Shown here: positions 14,452 to 23,285 of the stretch, one piece after another
How the letters are laid out: each line of letters opens with the position of its first letter
Numbering within the stretch: the stretch's first letter is position 1
IMG/VR virus record: IMGVR_UViG_3300025840_000126
Span: 1 to 33,585 of that record
DNA: 33,585 nucleotides
Origin: a virus
Reading direction: 5' to 3' (one strand)
The notes under the pieces: model-generated
The model's input: only the letters and a program-made list of their open reading frames with translations
What the model was told of the DNA's origin: nothing
Databases searched by the model: none
Made by a program: the position numbers and the translations under genes

Positions 14452-14951
14452 AGAATATACTAAAGACATTTGATAGAACAATCAATGAGATTGGAAAGAA
14501 GTTTGTTACTAGGTTTAGAGAAGAACTTAAACAACAAGACCATATTGCAACAGGTAATCTTTCTGATACAATGCACTACGACTTAGTAGAGAGTAAAGAT
14601 TCTATTGATTTAGTTGTTCAGACAAGAGCTAAATATGTAGACGCTGTTAATGAAGGTCAAAAGGCAGGTACTTATCCAAATCTTGATGCTATTATGAATT
14701 GGATGGATGCTAAGAAAATACCTTATGGCAGTCAAGGCGAAAAGGTTTCCATAGCAAGTAGAATAGCAAAAAGAATACAAATGGAAGGTACTCCAACAAA
14801 AGGAAGTAAGCAATTTTCATTTAACGGATTTAGAACAGGATTTATTAATAGAGTAGTAGGGAGTAATGAAAGACACTTTCTTAACGACATTGATAAATCA
14901 ATATCAACAGATATAAATAACATATTTAAGCAATTACCAAAACAAGTATAA
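14448..14951 (+). CDS. HK97-gp10-like tail completion protein
   Basis: 167 residues. Long N-terminal helix (FDRTINEIGKKFVTRFREEL), ATGNLSDTMHYDLVES, a beta region with RAKYVDAVNEGQKAGTYP, then GFRTGFINRVV: the outline of HK97 gp10-like/virion morphogenesis proteins that act at the head-tail joint or tail terminator. In Bacteroidetes phages such genes often sit just before the tape measure, as here. One-base overlap with the tape measure gene. Confidence 0.7.
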   Translation: MKNILKTFDRTINEIGKKFVTRFREELKQQDHIATGNLSDTMHYDLVESKDSIDLVVQTRAKYVDAVNEGQKAGTYPNLDAIMNWMDAKKIPYGSQGEKVSIASRIAKRIQMEGTPTKGSKQFSFNGFRTGFINRVVGSNERHFLNDIDKSISTDINNIFKQLPKQV

Positions 14952-17683
14952 TGGCGAAGAAGCAACAAACAGTACATCAGATTAAAATACTAGGTCTTAA
15001 TGATATTAAGGCTTTAAATGTTGAGATAAGCAAGTTAGCGGGTAACTATGATAAGCTAGGTAAGGAGGGTAAAGAAACTTCCGAATCAACCAAAAAAGTT
15101 GGTAAAGCATCTAAAGATTCTTCAGGAGGCATTTCAAAGATGGCTAAAGGTGCTGCTGCTGCTGCTGCTGCTTTAGTGGCTTTTAATAAAGTATCAAAAC
15201 TTATGACACAACAGATGAAACAAGCTGTTGAAGTTTTCAAGGGTTTTGAATTTGAAATGACTAAGGTAAAGGCAATCTCAGGAGCTAACGATGCTGAGTT
15301 TAAAAAACTAAACAAATCAGCACAAGAGTTAGGTCGTTCTACATTCTTTACAGCACAACAGGTTGCAGCTTTACAGCTTAACTTTTCTAAACTTGGATTT
15401 ACAGCATCAGAGGTTTTGGAAGTGCAAGAAGCAGCTTTACTTGGTGCAACAGCAACAGGTGAGGACTTAGCAAGAACAGCAACAGTAATTGGTTCTACTG
15501 TTAGAGGTTTTGGTTTAGATGCTACTGAGGGTGCTAGAGTAGCTGATGTTATGGCAGCTTCATTTACAAGTTCAGCATTAACTCTTGAAAAGTTCCAAAC
15601 ATCAATGACAAAGGTTTCTCCTGTTGCGAAACTGCTAGGTATGGACTTGGAGGAAACTACTGCTGTTATGGGTGTGCTTACAGATGCGGGTATTGAAGCA
15701 TCTATTGCAGGTACATCACTTCGTAATATATTCCTAAAACTTGGTGACCCATCATCTGACTTAGCTAAGTCTATTGGATTTACTGTAAACTCAGGAGAAG
15801 ATATGGTTCGTGAGTTTAGAAGAATGAGGGATGAAGGTATTAATGTAGAAAAGATGCTTGAGGTTGTAGATGTAAGACAGGTAGCTGCAATATCTACAAT
15901 GATAGAACATATTGATAAGATTGAAAAACAAACCGAAGCATTTAGAAACTCTGAGGGTGCTGCGGGGGATATGGCAGGTGTTATTGGCGACTCTTTGCAA
16001 GGTGCTACCCTTCGTTTTCAATCAGCACTCGATGGTTTAAGAATCGTTATTGTAGAAAAGTTTGCTCCTGCACTTACAGGTATGTTGGATAGACTTGCTA
16101 GACTATTTAATCTATATGCAGAATCTATATCTCCAATGCAAACCAATATTGAGCTGATGCAAGAGCAACAAAGACTTTTTGATTCTCAAATTAAGCTGCT
16201 TACAGATGCAAACTTATCTGAAGATGCTAGAAGAATTATTATTAAAGAGATAAATAAAGAGTTTAAAGATTACCTACCAAACCTTATATCAGAAAAAGAT
16301 GGTCTTGATGAAATAACAAAGGCAAGTGATTTAGCTGTTACAGCTATGACCAAAAGAGTTGTTGCTATGAAGTTTGAGCAAGAACAAAAAGAGATATTGG
16401 ATAAAAGGAGAGCTGCTTCTGAGCATTTAGCAAATATGCAGATAGCAGAATCAAGAGGTGAATTATCATCTCAACAAGAAGGGTTATCAGCAGAAGCAGA
16501 AGCAACATTGAAAGGTTTTGAGGACTTAGCCATAGGACTTTCTAAATCTACCTTAGAATCTACTGAAGGCTCTATTGAGGAGCTTACTAAGAAATATAGA
16601 TTGATGGCACAGGAATTAGGATTTGCTTTTGAAGATTTATTTCCTGATGCTCCAAAAACCGATGAAAATAACGATAATGGGAATGGAGGTGATGGAGAAG
16701 GTATAACTCAACTTGAAATACAAGAGGAAATATTACAACGAGCATTACTTGACATTAAAAAAGATTACTTAGTTCAAGAAGAACAAGATAAAAATGACTT
16801 AAACGCAAGACTTTTAGCATCTGAAATAATACATTTAGAGCAAACCATTGGATTACTAGAAGATGGTTCTGATGCTAAATTCCAAATAGAAAAAAGATTA
16901 ACAGACGCTAAAATAAAACTTAAAGAGCAAGAAGCTAATGCTCATATAAAATCGGAAGAAGATAAGAGGAAGGCGACAGAAAAGAATATTGCCACAATGA
17001 AAGAAACAGGTAAACTGTTAATGCAAATTGGTGAGCAAGAAGGTGAAAATAGTAAGATAAGAGCAATAGGTATTAAGATAACTCAAGCTGCTGCGGTAGC
17101 AGAGGGTATTCACGGACTAACGAAAAGTTTTAGCGCAATATCAGAGCAAGGTTTAGGCGGTGACCCATTTACCGCAATATTAAGAGTAGCTGCTATGGCA
17201 GCGCAACTAGCATCTGTTATATCTAATTTAAAAGCGTTAACAGGCAGTAGTGGTGGCGGAGGTGGCTCATCTGATGGTGAAGCTACATTCTTACAAGATA
17301 GTCAGGGTAATCAGTTTGCTAATGGTGGACTAACAAGAGGTGGTATGTTTCAAGGTAACTCACACGCTAATGGTGGTGTTAAATTTAGAGTTGGTGGTAG
17401 AATACACGAAGCTGAAGGTGGTGAAGCAATTATCAACAAAAAATCAACAAGTATGTTTAGACCTGTACTATCAGCTATCAATAGCTACAATGGTAATGGT
17501 GTAAAGTTTGCTGATGGTGGTTTACTCAATAGCGGAGAGAAGTTTGCTATGGGCGGTGAGCTAAGGTCAGCACAACAATTAATAAGTGGAGGAATGGGAA
17601 GTTCTAAGGTTGTAATCGTTGAAAGTGATATGACAGAAGTGCAGAATAGAATATCTGCTATTGAAAGTCAGGCTACTTTTTAG
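14951..17683 (+). CDS. Tape measure protein (TP901 family)
   Basis: 910 residues. A Lys/Ser-rich N-terminus and an Ala run (about 69-75) precede the TP901-type core at about 90-330 (FEFEMTKVKAISGANDAEF, GRSTFFTAQQVA, LGFTASEVLEVQEAALLG, AGIEASIAGTSLRNIFLKLGDP). A helical region to about 750 follows, then a Gly-rich C-terminal part with repeated ANGGL, FADGGL and MGGEL motifs. It sets tail length and helps DNA ejection. The length is modest for the family, predicting a tail of roughly 130-140 nm by the usual 0.15 nm per residue rule. The next promoter's -33 lies within its 3' end. Confidence 0.93.
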   Translation: MAKKQQTVHQIKILGLNDIKALNVEISKLAGNYDKLGKEGKETSESTKKVGKASKDSSGGISKMAKGAAAAAAALVAFNKVSKLMTQQMKQAVEVFKGFEFEMTKVKAISGANDAEFKKLNKSAQELGRSTFFTAQQVAALQLNFSKLGFTASEVLEVQEAALLGATATGEDLARTATVIGSTVRGFGLDATEGARVADVMAASFTSSALTLEKFQTSMTKVSPVAKLLGMDLEETTAVMGVLTDAGIEASIAGTSLRNIFLKLGDPSSDLAKSIGFTVNSGEDMVREFRRMRDEGINVEKMLEVVDVRQVAAISTMIEHIDKIEKQTEAFRNSEGAAGDMAGVIGDSLQGATLRFQSALDGLRIVIVEKFAPALTGMLDRLARLFNLYAESISPMQTNIELMQEQQRLFDSQIKLLTDANLSEDARRIIIKEINKEFKDYLPNLISEKDGLDEITKASDLAVTAMTKRVVAMKFEQEQKEILDKRRAASEHLANMQIAESRGELSSQQEGLSAEAEATLKGFEDLAIGLSKSTLESTEGSIEELTKKYRLMAQELGFAFEDLFPDAPKTDENNDNGNGGDGEGITQLEIQEEILQRALLDIKKDYLVQEEQDKNDLNARLLASEIIHLEQTIGLLEDGSDAKFQIEKRLTDAKIKLKEQEANAHIKSEEDKRKATEKNIATMKETGKLLMQIGEQEGENSKIRAIGIKITQAAAVAEGIHGLTKSFSAISEQGLGGDPFTAILRVAAMAAQLASVISNLKALTGSSGGGGGSSDGEATFLQDSQGNQFANGGLTRGGMFQGNSHANGGVKFRVGGRIHEAEGGEAIINKKSTSMFRPVLSAINSYNGNGVKFADGGLLNSGEKFAMGGELRSAQQLISGGMGSSKVVIVESDMTEVQNRISAIESQATF

Positions 17684-17691
17684 TATATTTG
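17661..17691 (+). promoter_or_regulatory. Promoter inside the tape measure 3' end, leaderless class
   Basis: TTG 17661-17663, a 20-bp spacer, TATATTTG 17684-17691. The stop of the tape measure is at 17681-17683, and ATG 17695 starts three bases after the box. Confidence 0.7.
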
Positions 17692-17694
17692 CGT

Positions 17695-18012
17695 ATGATA
17701 AGACAGAATAGTGCCGATATTGTTAATGAGTTCATAGAGCTTATATACAATGAAGTCAAGGTGCGATACTCTGAGGAAGCAGGAATAAAGAATGTCCTAA
17801 ACCATCTATCAGAGAAAGGTCTTATCGAGCCAAGAAAGCTAAGAGATTATATGATAATAAGAGATTTTGACAAGGTCTTGGAATCTAATGATGGTAACTA
17901 CACATTTACATATATGGACATATCCATAAAGTACGATGTGTCAGAAAGAACCATTCAGAATATTATGTATAAGCACAAGCGTAAATTCAACAAAGACTAC
18001 AATATTAGATGA
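17695..18012 (+). CDS. HTH protein between tail and head modules
   Basis: 105 residues from ATG 17695; a TTG two codons upstream lies inside the -7 promoter box and is not a sensible start. The C-terminal half, YMDISIKYDVSERTIQNIMYKHKRKF, is a helix-turn-helix with SERTIQNIMYKHKR as recognition helix. The N-terminal helices (ADIVNEFIELIYNEVKVRY) may dimerise. Alone behind its own promoter and upstream of the head genes, it is a candidate late regulator. No named family. Confidence 0.7.
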   Translation: MIRQNSADIVNEFIELIYNEVKVRYSEEAGIKNVLNHLSEKGLIEPRKLRDYMIIRDFDKVLESNDGNYTFTYMDISIKYDVSERTIQNIMYKHKRKFNKDYNIR

Positions 18013-18050
18013 TTACCCCATTTCTGCGAAAGATATAATACATTAATTAT

Positions 18051-18058
18051 TAAATTTG
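18051..18058 (+). promoter_or_regulatory. -7 element before the head protease, leaderless class
   Basis: TAAATTTG 18051-18058 with ATG 18063 four bases on. The upstream element is weak (TTTCTG at 18021 with a long spacer). Confidence 0.5.
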
Positions 18059-18062
18059 CAAA

Positions 18063-19067
18063 ATGAACAAATGGTATTCAATAGAAAACAAAGCAGATAA
18101 TAGCGTAGAAATATCTATCTATGATGAGATAGGTGACTACGGAACATCTGCTAAGAACTTTATAGAGGAAGTAAAAGCTGTTGGAACTGCTGACATCACA
18201 TTGCGTATCAACTCTGTTGGTGGTAGTGTGTTTGATGGTTTAGCTATTTACAATACTTTACGTTCTCACAATGGATATGTAAACATTAAGATTGAAGGTT
18301 TAGCTGCATCTATATCAACTGTTATTGCGATGGCGGGAGATAATATTGAGATGTCAGAAAACGGATTCTTTATGATTCACAATCCTTTCGGACAATCGGC
18401 AGGTGAAGCAGGTGATATGCGTAAGACTGCTGATTTACTTGACAAGATAAAAGAGGAGATTATGGAAATCTATTCTAAGAAAACAAACCTTTCGTTTGAA
18501 ACTCTTTCGGATATGATGGATAAAGAAACTTGGTTGTCTAGTCAAGAAGCAATGGAATATGGCTTTATAGATACTATTACAGAGCCTATGAAAGTTGCTG
18601 CATCTTTTGACCTTTCTAAATTTACTAACGTGAACGAGAAAGAGGTCAATGATAAATTGAAATTAAATAATAATAATAAATCAATTAAAATGACTGAAGA
18701 ATTAAAAACTTGGTTCAACGGTGTTAAAGAGGAAATCTTAAACGCTGTAAAAGGAGAGAATGTTTCTACTCCTGCTGAAGAAGTTTCTGTTTCTATTTCT
18801 GACAATGAGGTTATCGTTAATAAGCTAGAAGAACTAGAAGAAAACGCTAACTCTTTGCGTGAAGAAAAAGAAGAATTAGCAGGTCTTGTTGGTGAGAAAG
18901 AAGGCACTATTGCTGACTTAACTAACAAAGTTGCTGATATGGAAGCTAAATTAGCTAAATTAGAAGCTACTGAAACTAATGTAGAAGTAGAAAGCGACCC
19001 TGCAATCAACGAAAGTGATGTTGTAGTTAACGCTTGGGATGCTTTTGCTAAATCAATTTTAAAATAA
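18063..19067 (+). CDS. ClpP-type prohead protease fused to scaffold
   Basis: 334 residues. Residues 1-175 are an S14/ClpP-like protease: INSVGGSVFDGLAIYNTL, nucleophile Ser83 in GLAASIS, His106 in MIHNPFG, and probable Asp153 in MMDKETW. Residues ~210-334 are acidic and coiled coil (LEELEENANSLREEKEELAGL, TIADLTNKVADMEAKLAKLE), a scaffold-like domain ending WDAFAKSILK. The protease would remove scaffold and trim capsid during maturation. An AT-rich leader-like stretch and ATG at 18690 inside the gene suggest that the scaffold is also made separately, as with lambda C/Nu3. Confidence 0.9.
   Translation: MNKWYSIENKADNSVEISIYDEIGDYGTSAKNFIEEVKAVGTADITLRINSVGGSVFDGLAIYNTLRSHNGYVNIKIEGLAASISTVIAMAGDNIEMSENGFFMIHNPFGQSAGEAGDMRKTADLLDKIKEEIMEIYSKKTNLSFETLSDMMDKETWLSSQEAMEYGFIDTITEPMKVAASFDLSKFTNVNEKEVNDKLKLNNNNKSIKMTEELKTWFNGVKEEILNAVKGENVSTPAEEVSVSISDNEVIVNKLEELEENANSLREEKEELAGLVGEKEGTIADLTNKVADMEAKLAKLEATETNVEVESDPAINESDVVVNAWDAFAKSILK
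18690..19067 (+). CDS. Nested scaffold protein (internal start)
   Basis: In the same frame as the protease, ATG 18690 would give a 125-residue protein starting MTEELKTWFNGVKEEIL, comprising only the coiled-coil scaffold region. It is preceded by about 30 bases of low-complexity AT sequence (AATAATAATAATAAATC, then AATTAAA) exactly like the leaders before real start codons in this phage. That stretch codes only a KLNNNNKSI linker. Inference by analogy with nested protease/scaffold genes. Confidence 0.6.
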   Translation: MTEELKTWFNGVKEEILNAVKGENVSTPAEEVSVSISDNEVIVNKLEELEENANSLREEKEELAGLVGEKEGTIADLTNKVADMEAKLAKLEATETNVEVESDPAINESDVVVNAWDAFAKSILK

Positions 19068-19084
19068 TTAATAAATAATATAAT

Positions 19085-20104
19085 ATGGCTTTACAATTAA
19101 CAAGTTTACCAACTGTTGAGCAGTATGATGTAAACAGAGCAATCATCCAACCTATCTTTATGGGTCAGGATTATATGCAATATATGGAAGTATTACCTAA
19201 CATTAAAGGTACTACTGTGATTGACAAGTTCAATCAATTAGGAAAGATTACAAAGGCTTTCACAAACGATGCTTTCTCTGCTGAATCTGATGTAGATAAA
19301 GGTGCTACAATTACAATCACTCCTTCTCGTGTAGAAGCTGAGATTGAGTTTAGAGCAAACGAGCTTTTCAATAAGATGAAAGGTCAATTGATGCGTGACG
19401 GACACGAGTTTGATAATGTTGAAGGCTCTGTTGTTAAGAATATTCTTCTTGACTTAATTGGACAAGGCGTAAAAGCTGACTTTAATCGTCAACTATGGTT
19501 GTCAGATGTTGCTGAAGCTGATGCTGACTACGGTATCTATGATGGTATCTTCCAAGTAGCTAAAGAAGCAGGTGCAACTGCATTAACAAGAGAATATAGT
19601 GGTTTAACTACACAGGCTGACGATGCTGCTTTAGTAGCGGGTAATGGTCTTAAAATTATGCAAGGTCTTTATGATTCTGCTGCTCCTGAATTATTAGAAG
19701 CAGGAAATCACGTATTCTTTGTATCAGGTGATATCGCTGATGACTATATGGCTTCAACTTTAGAATCTTCTAGCTTTGCTGCTGCGGGTTACGGTGCTAT
19801 GGTTAACGGTGTTCCTAACTTAACTTACAGAGGTATTCCTATCATTGTACGTAGAGATTGGGATGTAGCAATCGCTGCTGATGTTGCAGAAATCAACGGT
19901 TGTACTGCTGCTGCTGAAACTCACAGAGCTTTACTAACTACAAAAGATGCTTTTGTTGTAGGTACTGACTTCGATGAGAACTCTGTTGAGCAATGGTATT
20001 CTATGGATCACAAAGCGTATCGTTTTAGAGTTGCTTATATGGTTGGTGTAGCGTTGAAAGACCCTAAACTAGCTGTATATTATACTCCTAATGCAATATC
20101 GTAA
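19085..20104 (+). CDS. Major capsid protein
   Basis: 339 residues, starting 17 bases after the protease/scaffold. HK97-type features: N-terminal helix region (VNRAIIQPIFMGQDYMQYM), a beta-rich centre with TPSRVEAEIEFRANELF, an A-domain-like PNLTYRGIPIIVRRDWD, and AYRFRVAYMVGVALKDPKLAVYY at the end, a very common capsid C-terminus. Codons shift to GCT/ACT/GGT-rich forms as expected for the most abundant protein. A terminator-like hairpin follows. Confidence 0.85.
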   Translation: MALQLTSLPTVEQYDVNRAIIQPIFMGQDYMQYMEVLPNIKGTTVIDKFNQLGKITKAFTNDAFSAESDVDKGATITITPSRVEAEIEFRANELFNKMKGQLMRDGHEFDNVEGSVVKNILLDLIGQGVKADFNRQLWLSDVAEADADYGIYDGIFQVAKEAGATALTREYSGLTTQADDAALVAGNGLKIMQGLYDSAAPELLEAGNHVFFVSGDIADDYMASTLESSSFAAAGYGAMVNGVPNLTYRGIPIIVRRDWDVAIAADVAEINGCTAAAETHRALLTTKDAFVVGTDFDENSVEQWYSMDHKAYRFRVAYMVGVALKDPKLAVYYTPNAIS

Positions 20105-20118
20105 TTAATTTAATTAAT

Positions 20119-20147
20119 GGGGGATGAAATACTCCCCCTTAATTTTT
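20119..20147 (+). terminator. Hairpin with T run after the capsid gene
   Basis: Perfect 6-bp stem GGGGGA / TCCCCC (20119-20124 with 20133-20138), 8-nt loop TGAAATAC, then TTAATTTTT. No promoter is visible before the next gene, so it probably attenuates rather than stops transcription or protects the 3' end. Confidence 0.7.
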
Positions 20148-20168
20148 AACTATTAAAAAAATAATAAA

Positions 20169-20735
20169 ATGGCAATAGAAAATTTAGTTGTAGTCAACTC
20201 TGATATTGAAAAAAGAGGTGGTCTAAGACACATTGCACTTTGTGAGTTGGATAAGTTAACTCCTACATTTAGTAATACTACTGATGTTCACGGTGTTGCT
20301 TTAGCACAATCTGAGGATTTAGCTAACTTTGACCTTAAACAAGGTACAGGTTCTTTATCTACAAGTGGCTCTAAAGAAAATGGTGTTGTTATGTTTGAGC
20401 ATACTATATCTTTTTATGTTCCTAACTGCTCAACTGAGCATTTTAGCAACCTACAAGATTTGCTAGGTAAAAGACTTGCAGCAGTAGTAGTTGACCATAA
20501 TGACAACAAATACTGTGTAGGTATTAGTGAGGCTTACGGACACGAAACAGGAGATAATGCTTTTGCTTCACAAATGTATGCTACATTGACTTCTATCGAA
20601 GGTGGAACAGGTGCAGCACTTGGTGAAGAAAACGGTGTTACTGTAACAATTTCTTGTAGTTCAGGTGAGCTTCCAAGAATTGTAACAAGTACAGTTACTG
20701 TTAATCAATCATCAGGAACAGTTACCTTATCATAA
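20169..20735 (+). CDS. Major tail tube protein
   Basis: 188 residues, beta-rich: LRHIALCELDKLTPTF, VVMFEHTISFYVPNC, LLGKRLAAVVVDHNDNKYCVGISEAYG, then an Ala/Gly-rich YATLTSIEGGTGAAL and a Thr/Ser-rich C-terminal strand region. This is the outline of tail tube proteins of Bacteroidetes siphophages (G-K-R-hydrophobic-VVxDxNxxYxxG). Its place directly after the capsid, not with the tail genes, is unusual. Leader is AT-rich (TATTAAAAAAATAATAAA). Confidence 0.75.
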   Translation: MAIENLVVVNSDIEKRGGLRHIALCELDKLTPTFSNTTDVHGVALAQSEDLANFDLKQGTGSLSTSGSKENGVVMFEHTISFYVPNCSTEHFSNLQDLLGKRLAAVVVDHNDNKYCVGISEAYGHETGDNAFASQMYATLTSIEGGTGAALGEENGVTVTISCSSGELPRIVTSTVTVNQSSGTVTLS

Positions 20736-20754
20736 TAATTAACTAAAAAGTAAT

Positions 20755-20787
20755 GGATTGGGCAATTTGCCCTTTCCTTCTTTTTTT
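20755..20787 (+). terminator. Hairpin terminator overlapping the next promoter
   Basis: GGGCA / TGCCC stem (20760-20764 with 20768-20772), outer GGA / TCC pairs, and a T run at 20781-20787. The right arm contains the TTTG that serves as -33 for the next promoter. Confidence 0.65.
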
Positions 20788-20797
20788 ATTATACTTG
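20766..20797 (+). promoter_or_regulatory. Portal-operon promoter, leaderless class
   Basis: TTTG 20766-20769, a 20-bp spacer, TATACTTG 20790-20797 (one change from TAnnTTTG). ATG 20802 begins four bases later. Confidence 0.6.
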
Positions 20798-20801
20798 CAA
20801 T

Positions 20802-21002
20802 ATGTATAAATCAACATTAAAAGAAGGTCTTACCGTTTTTAACGGATTTAAAGTTATGTGGGCAAATGCAACTCAAGATGAACTAAAGAAGGTTTATGAC
20901 TTGGGATTTACTAACCTTGTAAGCAAAGAAGATGCAAAACCGAAGAAAACCAAATCAAAAGCAAAAGAAGAATCAAGTAAAGACAACTCCGACAAAGAGT
21001 AG
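20802..21002 (+). CDS. Small protein preceding the portal
   Basis: 66 residues: a compact N-terminal part (VFNGFKVMWANATQDELKKVYDLG) and a strongly charged Lys/Glu/Ser tail (KPKKTKSKAKEESSKDNSDK). The pattern resembles small capsid-region proteins next to tail tube and portal genes in Bacteroidetes phages; no function known. The 3' 71 bases overlap the start of the portal gene in a different frame. Confidence 0.65.
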   Translation: MYKSTLKEGLTVFNGFKVMWANATQDELKKVYDLGFTNLVSKEDAKPKKTKSKAKEESSKDNSDKE

Positions 21003-22224
21003 TTTTAATACTAAGTATGCTTTTGTAAATCTATCTACTCCTACGGTAGATACTGAGGTTAAGGATTTAGACAGACTAAGAGAGGACTTTATTCCTTTTG
21101 GTAAGGATAACTTATTTCCTCAATACTTAGCTGAACTAAAAAGACAATCTTCTACACACAGGTCTGTATTAGCACAGAAAACTACATTCACTACGGGTGG
21201 TGGTTTTATTACTGACAATGAAGCTCTAAGTGGTTTTATTGAAGATGTAAACGCTAATGGAGAAAGTTTAAAGGACTGCTTTAAAAAACTAGCTGACGAC
21301 TATTATACTTATGGTAATGCTTTCTTAGAAGGTGTTGTATATGATGGCGGTGTAAACTTCTATCATAAAGATGCTTCAACAGCTAGGGTTTCTAAAAATA
21401 AGAAGTACGTTTACTTCAACTCTGATTGGTCTAATTACAGAAAGAACAAAGAGAAAACTCAAAGAATACCTGTTTACCCACAGATTTCTAACAGCAGTTT
21501 TATTATACATTACAAGGATTACGAAAGTACATTTAACTTTTATGGTTTACCTGACTATGTAGCTGCATTGGAACACATAGCAATAGACTATGAGATTGGT
21601 AAATTTAACCATACATCATTTAAGAATGGATTTAGTCCTTCCGCTATTGTTACCGTTAATGGCGATTTTGGCGAATCAGAAGCCGAAAAGTTTGTTGAAA
21701 CTGCTAAAGAAACGCTAACAGGTAGTGGTAACAACTCAAAGATATTATTCCTTGTAAAGAATGGAGAGGATAGTCGAGGAACTGATGTTCAGATTATATC
21801 CAACAAGGAAGATGGTGACTTCTTAGACTTACAGAAGTTAACCGACCAAAACATAATTACCGCTCACAGATGGCAACCTGCCTTGAGTGGTATCGTATCA
21901 TCGGGTAAGATGAACAATACGGGTAGTGAGATTAGAATAGCTTATGACTTAGCTATGTCAACTGTTATTAGAGATACTACTAACATCTTGCTAGAGCCGA
22001 TTAAAAGGGTTATCAATGCAGAGATGGGTATTGACACAAGTGACCTTACGGTAGCTTACGAACCGCCTATCTCATTCCTTGCAGATATTGACCCTAAACA
22101 AGTATTGACTATCAATGAGCAAAGAGCAATGCTTAATAAAGACTTGCCTAACATTCCTGATGGTGAATTACTTATATCAGATAGACAAACAATAACCGTA
22201 CAAAGACAACAAGAGAATGGCTAA
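20932..22224 (+). CDS. Portal protein
   Basis: 430 residues. After a basic 24-residue start, the protein shows portal features: FIPFGKDNLFPQYLAELK, TTGGGFITDN, LADDYYTYGNAFLEGV, a helical centre with HTSFKNGFSPSAIVTVNG, and QNIITAHRWQPALSGIVSSG plus NNTGSEIRIAYDLAM, typical of Bacteroidetes phage portals. ATG 20932 lies within the preceding gene; no other in-frame ATG occurs before the conserved part, so this start is chosen, though the K/Q-rich beginning is a frame shadow of the neighbour's Lys-rich tail. Confidence 0.85.
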   Translation: MQNRRKPNQKQKKNQVKTTPTKSSFNTKYAFVNLSTPTVDTEVKDLDRLREDFIPFGKDNLFPQYLAELKRQSSTHRSVLAQKTTFTTGGGFITDNEALSGFIEDVNANGESLKDCFKKLADDYYTYGNAFLEGVVYDGGVNFYHKDASTARVSKNKKYVYFNSDWSNYRKNKEKTQRIPVYPQISNSSFIIHYKDYESTFNFYGLPDYVAALEHIAIDYEIGKFNHTSFKNGFSPSAIVTVNGDFGESEAEKFVETAKETLTGSGNNSKILFLVKNGEDSRGTDVQIISNKEDGDFLDLQKLTDQNIITAHRWQPALSGIVSSGKMNNTGSEIRIAYDLAMSTVIRDTTNILLEPIKRVINAEMGIDTSDLTVAYEPPISFLADIDPKQVLTINEQRAMLNKDLPNIPDGELLISDRQTITVQRQQENG

Positions 22225-22747
22225 TGTAAGACAATATGATAAGTTTGTAACACCTTCAGAGGTTATATCTACTGCGTTTACTAATCAAGCAACAGATACA
22301 GCTTTGATTAGCGATGCTATCCTTGAAATTGCTGAACTTGCACACATTAAGCCTGAGCTTGGTTTGGATATGTATGAGGAGCTAAAGATACAGAACGATA
22401 GCACAGGAACTCTTACAGCAGCCAACTCAATGCTTTTACAATACTACCTTAGACCTGCATTATGTTGGTTTGTTAGATTTGAGGTTATGAATGAGATTCA
22501 GTACAACACAACATCGGCAGGATTAGTTGTTAACGTTTCCGATTTTAGCACTCCTGCAAATGTAGAGCAATTTAATCAAATGAAAAGTGATACATTTAGA
22601 AAGGCACAAGTTTTACTTGACGATATGATTGCTTACATTACACATCAAGACCAAGTAAATAACTATCCTTTGTATGGTAAAGATGGAGATAGCTCTATGC
22701 CTGATACGGATATAGCTAGTAAGATGAACGGAATAATATTCTACTAA
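22217..22747 (+). CDS. Head-tail connector/adaptor
   Basis: 176 residues, overlapping the portal gene by eight bases. Helical, with DKFVTPSEVISTAF, DAILEIAELAHIKPELGLDMYEEL and YLRPALCWFVRFEVMNEI, the layout of head completion proteins (DUF6712-like) that sit on the portal ring in Bacteroidetes phages. Position directly after the portal supports an adaptor role. Stop and next start share one base. Confidence 0.7.
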   Translation: MANVRQYDKFVTPSEVISTAFTNQATDTALISDAILEIAELAHIKPELGLDMYEELKIQNDSTGTLTAANSMLLQYYLRPALCWFVRFEVMNEIQYNTTSAGLVVNVSDFSTPANVEQFNQMKSDTFRKAQVLLDDMIAYITHQDQVNNYPLYGKDGDSSMPDTDIASKMNGIIFY

Positions 22748-23274
22748 TGAAGGAAGAAGAAAACGTATTTAGAGAGAACAAGGAATGTCCTGATGGATAT
22801 GAACACCAAATGCCTGATGGCTCTTGGATGTGCGGTAAAGAACACGATGGTGGTGCTTACGATGAGTTTGACGAAAACCAACTTGACCTTATGGATTTAA
22901 TCAACGAGATGATGAGTGATTTGATTTCTGAAGTTAAGTCTGCTAAAAATGCTTTCTCTCAAGAGGAGATTGATGAAACATATACAGAGTACAAGAAGTC
23001 TGTGAATATGAGTTACTCAGAACTAAAGAGATGGTCTGAGAATAAATGTAGTAAAAAGGCTAGTTTAGGTAGAGATGCTATAAACAGAAACCTAAAACTA
23101 CTTTCTAAGAAAAAAGCTGATTGGACATCTAACGATGCTACTGAAGCTAGAAAAGCTATTGCTTATATTGCAAGAGCAATAAAACAACCACAAGGCAAAG
23201 ATGTGAGTAAAGAATGCCCTTACTCCAAAAACTATATTGCTTTAAAAAATTGGGCATACGATAGAAACAAATAA
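22747..23274 (+). CDS. Conserved phage virion-region protein with Cys-containing N-terminus
   Basis: 175 residues in two parts. N-terminal: ECPDGYEHQMPDGSWMCGKEH, with two Cys and two His that could bind a metal. C-terminal (about 90-175): MSYSELKRWSENKCSKKASL, RNLKLLSKKKADW, AIAYIARAIKQ, CPYSKNYIALKNWAYD, a motif set I recognise from phage head-region proteins without a firm function. An acidic linker (DEFDENQLDLMDLINEMM) joins them. Likely a structural or maturation factor. Confidence 0.65.
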   Translation: MKEEENVFRENKECPDGYEHQMPDGSWMCGKEHDGGAYDEFDENQLDLMDLINEMMSDLISEVKSAKNAFSQEEIDETYTEYKKSVNMSYSELKRWSENKCSKKASLGRDAINRNLKLLSKKKADWTSNDATEARKAIAYIARAIKQPQGKDVSKECPYSKNYIALKNWAYDRNK

Positions 23275-23285
23275 AATAAGATAAA

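Noticed and set aside
15139-15174. GCT/GCTGCT microsatellite
   Set aside because: It codes an Ala run in the tape measure protein, a common low-complexity feature there.
21371-21562. Second + strand frame inside the portal gene
   Set aside because: Shadow of a recognised gene; no start context.
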